DNA from: Alkalimarinus coralli
GTDB taxonomy: Bacteria; Pseudomonadota; Gammaproteobacteria; Pseudomonadales; Oleiphilaceae
DNA length: 64,000 nt
Assembly: GCF_023650515.1 (NCBI RefSeq)
Contig: NZ_CP096016.1
Span: forward strand, 2,792,001-2,856,000
Reading direction: 5' to 3'
Positions 62,401 to 64,000 of this stretch are shown here, piece after piece. The notes beneath the pieces are model-generated. The model was given only the letters and a program-made list of their open reading frames with translations. It had not been told where the DNA came from and did not search any database. The first letter of the stretch is position 1; every line of letters starts with the position of its first letter. Both the position numbers and the translations under genes were made by a program.

Positions 62401-63162
62401 ATGAGTGAGAAAATAGCAGCTATTGATCCGCAACCAGCAACAGGTATCCATCAGTCCTGCTTACAGTGCAGTCTGAGCAACCTGTGCATTCCAATTGCAG
62501 TTAACAAAGATGACATTGATCGCCTTGAAGACCTCATAAAACAAGGGAAGACGATCAACCGGGGAGATCATATTTTCAAGGAGCACTCCCCCTTTAAATC
62601 TTTATTTGCAGTTCGTAGCGGCGCAATTAAAACCTACTCAGTTACCGAAGATGGTGAAGAACAGGTAACCGGTTTTTACCTCCCTGGAGAGATAATTGGT
62701 CTCGATAGCACCAATACAGATTCGTACAGCTGTTCAGCAAAAGCACTTGAACGCGCCAGCGTCTGCGAAATTCCTTTCGGCCAACTCGAAACACTGGCTG
62801 CTAAAATCCCAACACTCCAGCACCACTTTTTTTCGCTGATGAGCAAAGAGATTCAGGGCAGTCGGCAACTCACCATGCTGCTTAGTAAAAACACCGCTGA
62901 AGAGAGAATAGCCTCCCTGTTACTAAGCCTTTCCAGCCGATTCAAGCTACGCAAGCTGTCCGGCACACAGTTCCGACTCCCTATGCCCCGAAATGATATT
63001 GGCAACTATTTGGGACTTGCTGTAGAAACAGTAAGCCGGGTATTTACCCGTTTCCAAAAAAGTGGGCTTATTTCAGTTCAGGGGCGAGAGGTCATTCTTG
63101 AAGATATGGATGCACTTGTAGATATCGTTAAAAATCACGGCAAGTGTATGAAAGGCGAATAA
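62401..63162 (+). CDS. anr: Oxygen-sensing regulator Anr/Fnr
   Basis: 253 residues. The N-terminal cluster Cys are in SCLQCSLSNLC, and the fourth in ASVCEIPF, as in E. coli Fnr, so a [4Fe-4S] oxygen sensor is expected. Next come the beta-barrel sensor (FYLPGEIIGLDS) and the HTH recognition helix LAVETVSRVFTRFQKSGL, whose E..SR residues read TTGAT. It is 155 bp after the HemN-like gene, the pseudomonad hemN-anr arrangement. Probably activates the FNR box at 61026. Confidence 0.94.
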   Translation: MSEKIAAIDPQPATGIHQSCLQCSLSNLCIPIAVNKDDIDRLEDLIKQGKTINRGDHIFKEHSPFKSLFAVRSGAIKTYSVTEDGEEQVTGFYLPGEIIGLDSTNTDSYSCSAKALERASVCEIPFGQLETLAAKIPTLQHHFFSLMSKEIQGSRQLTMLLSKNTAEERIASLLLSLSSRFKLRKLSGTQFRLPMPRNDIGNYLGLAVETVSRVFTRFQKSGLISVQGREVILEDMDALVDIVKNHGKCMKGE

Positions 63163-63182
63163 ATTCACACCTCCCCTCCCCG

Positions 63183-63208
63183 AAAAAGAGGCTTAATGCC
63201 TCTTTTTT
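63183..63208 (+). terminator. Rho-independent terminator after anr
   Basis: Stem aaaaagaggc / gcctcttttt with loop ttaat and a run of T, 20 bp after the anr stop codon. Confidence 0.9.
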
Positions 63209-63427
63209 TATATCTACTTATTAGTTACTCAAAACAACACAACAAAAAAATACCTCCTTATAGGTATCTTTAGTTAACTTGATTTATCTCATTTTATTTT
63301 CATTTCTCACACTTGCCACCAATAGCCGATATTATTTTATTGCGATATGTCAATTTAACAAAATTCACCATAGCTACACTGCGCCCATCACAACTTAATC
63401 ACTTCGAAACTCAATCAGGGTAGCTAT

Positions 63428-64000
63428 ATGTTAAAAAATGCATTAACTTCATCTCTTGTTGCTGGTTCACTATTAATTAGCCAATCTGCTTTTGCTTATG
63501 AAGCAGGAGATATTTTCATTAAAGGCGGTATCGCAACTGTCGATCCCCAAGAATCCAGCTCAGACATTGTTATAAATACCCCGGCTCTGGGCCCTGCCAC
63601 TGGTGCAAAAGTAGGCCTGAATTCTGATACCCAATTAGGATTAGTATTCAGCTATATGGCGACCGACAGAATCGGTATTGAGCTACTTGCTGCAACACCA
63701 TTCAAGCACGACATTTCTGGCGCTGGCGCAATCTCAGGCGTTGGAAAACTGGGTGACACCAAGCACCTTCCACCAACGCTCAGTGTGCAGTATTACCTGG
63801 CAGAGCCAGACGCAAAGTTCCAACCTTATGTTGGAGCCGGTATCAACTACACTATTTTCTTTGACGAAGGAACTACAGATACACTAACAAACTCAATTGG
63901 TGCATTGGCAGGCCTGACTGGTACGCCAGGTGTGGTAGCCACAAGCACCAAGCTTGATATTGATGACTCAATTGGCGCTTCGCTACAAGCGGGTTTTAAC
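63428..64000 (+). CDS. ompW: OmpW-family outer-membrane protein (3' end missing)
   Basis: The 191 visible codons run off the window. A Sec signal (LLISQSAFA|YEAGD) is followed by an OmpW/AlkL beta-barrel: AGDIFIKGGIATVDP, then GLVFSYMATDRIGIELLAATPFKHDI, LPPTLSVQYYL and FQPYVGAGINYT. OmpW proteins form small eight-stranded barrels for hydrophobic compounds. In E. coli ompW is Fnr-regulated; here only a weak half site (TTGAT in cttgatttatctcat, near 63280) is visible. Confidence 0.9.
   Translation, partial: MLKNALTSSLVAGSLLISQSAFAYEAGDIFIKGGIATVDPQESSSDIVINTPALGPATGAKVGLNSDTQLGLVFSYMATDRIGIELLAATPFKHDISGAGAISGVGKLGDTKHLPPTLSVQYYLAEPDAKFQPYVGAGINYTIFFDEGTTDTLTNSIGALAGLTGTPGVVATSTKLDIDDSIGASLQAGFN

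Overview
The window reads as a chromosome segment of a marine or aquatic gammaproteobacterium, of the Oceanospirillales/Pseudomonadales type. The main reason is conserved gene order: hemA-prfA-prmC-moeB on the minus strand faces TPR lipoprotein-lolB-ispE-tRNA(Gln)-prs-rplY-pth-ychF on the plus strand, the order known from Pseudomonas and relatives. FabB, an Anr/Fnr-type regulator next to a HemN-like gene, OmpW, and abundant c-di-GMP genes fit that group. Species cannot be named from sequence alone.

Layout. 1-6.4 kb: START-domain protein (5' end outside the window), CBS protein, TetR regulator, PIN-PhoH ATPase, and a LysR gene divergent from an HPP-family membrane protein plus Crp-like regulator. 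6.9-9.7 kb: three consecutive secreted proteins that share an ELxxVxGQ motif just after the signal peptide (DUF6160-like). 9.7-21.9 kb: housekeeping core, with two intergenic arrays of 16-bp tandem repeats (12501-12580 and 20355-20610). 21.9-33.4 kb: an integrated tailless, membrane-containing virus related to corticovirus PM2. It has a tyrosine integrase, toxin-antitoxin pair, CI-like repressor with operators, plasmid-type Rep, a hairpin-rich candidate origin, a packaging ATPase, a PM2 P2-like major capsid protein, many small membrane proteins and a virion lysin. It is flanked by a 17-bp direct repeat whose right copy contains the -35 box of the tRNA(Met) promoter. 33.4-37.7 kb: tRNA(Met), one intact periplasmic solute-binding protein, and a second one split by a group II intron lying antisense to it; removing 35474-37350 restores one open frame. 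37.8-44.6 kb: two-domain glutaredoxin, Tat-exported lytic transglycosylase, gamma-glutamyltransferase, a coiled-coil protein, triheme cytochrome c and small conserved proteins. 44.6-54.8 kb: a signalling block. Four coupled minus-strand genes encode a coiled-coil protein, a transmembrane OmpA-domain protein with a possible roadblock-like region, a Ras-like GTPase and a PAS-GGDEF-EAL protein. Next to them lie a 7TM GGDEF-EAL protein, a PilZ-Rossmann fusion and a DUF302 protein. 54.9-59.4 kb: RND permease and its membrane fusion protein. 59.6-64 kb: fabB, a HemN homologue that has lost its Fe-S and SAM motifs behind a perfect FNR box, anr/fnr, and an OmpW-family porin cut by the window end.

How the parts relate. 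The core genes serve heme, translation termination, lipoprotein sorting, isoprenoid and nucleotide synthesis. The accessory genes are dominated by c-di-GMP turnover and reception near a small GTPase, by redox/anaerobic control (Anr, FNR box, cytochrome), and by two mobile elements (provirus and group II intron). The strongest candidates for undescribed biology are the GTPase/OmpA/GGDEF-EAL operon, the corticovirus-like provirus and its att site in a tRNA promoter, the HemN pseudoenzyme under an FNR box, the PilZ-Rossmann fusion, and the 16-bp repeat arrays.
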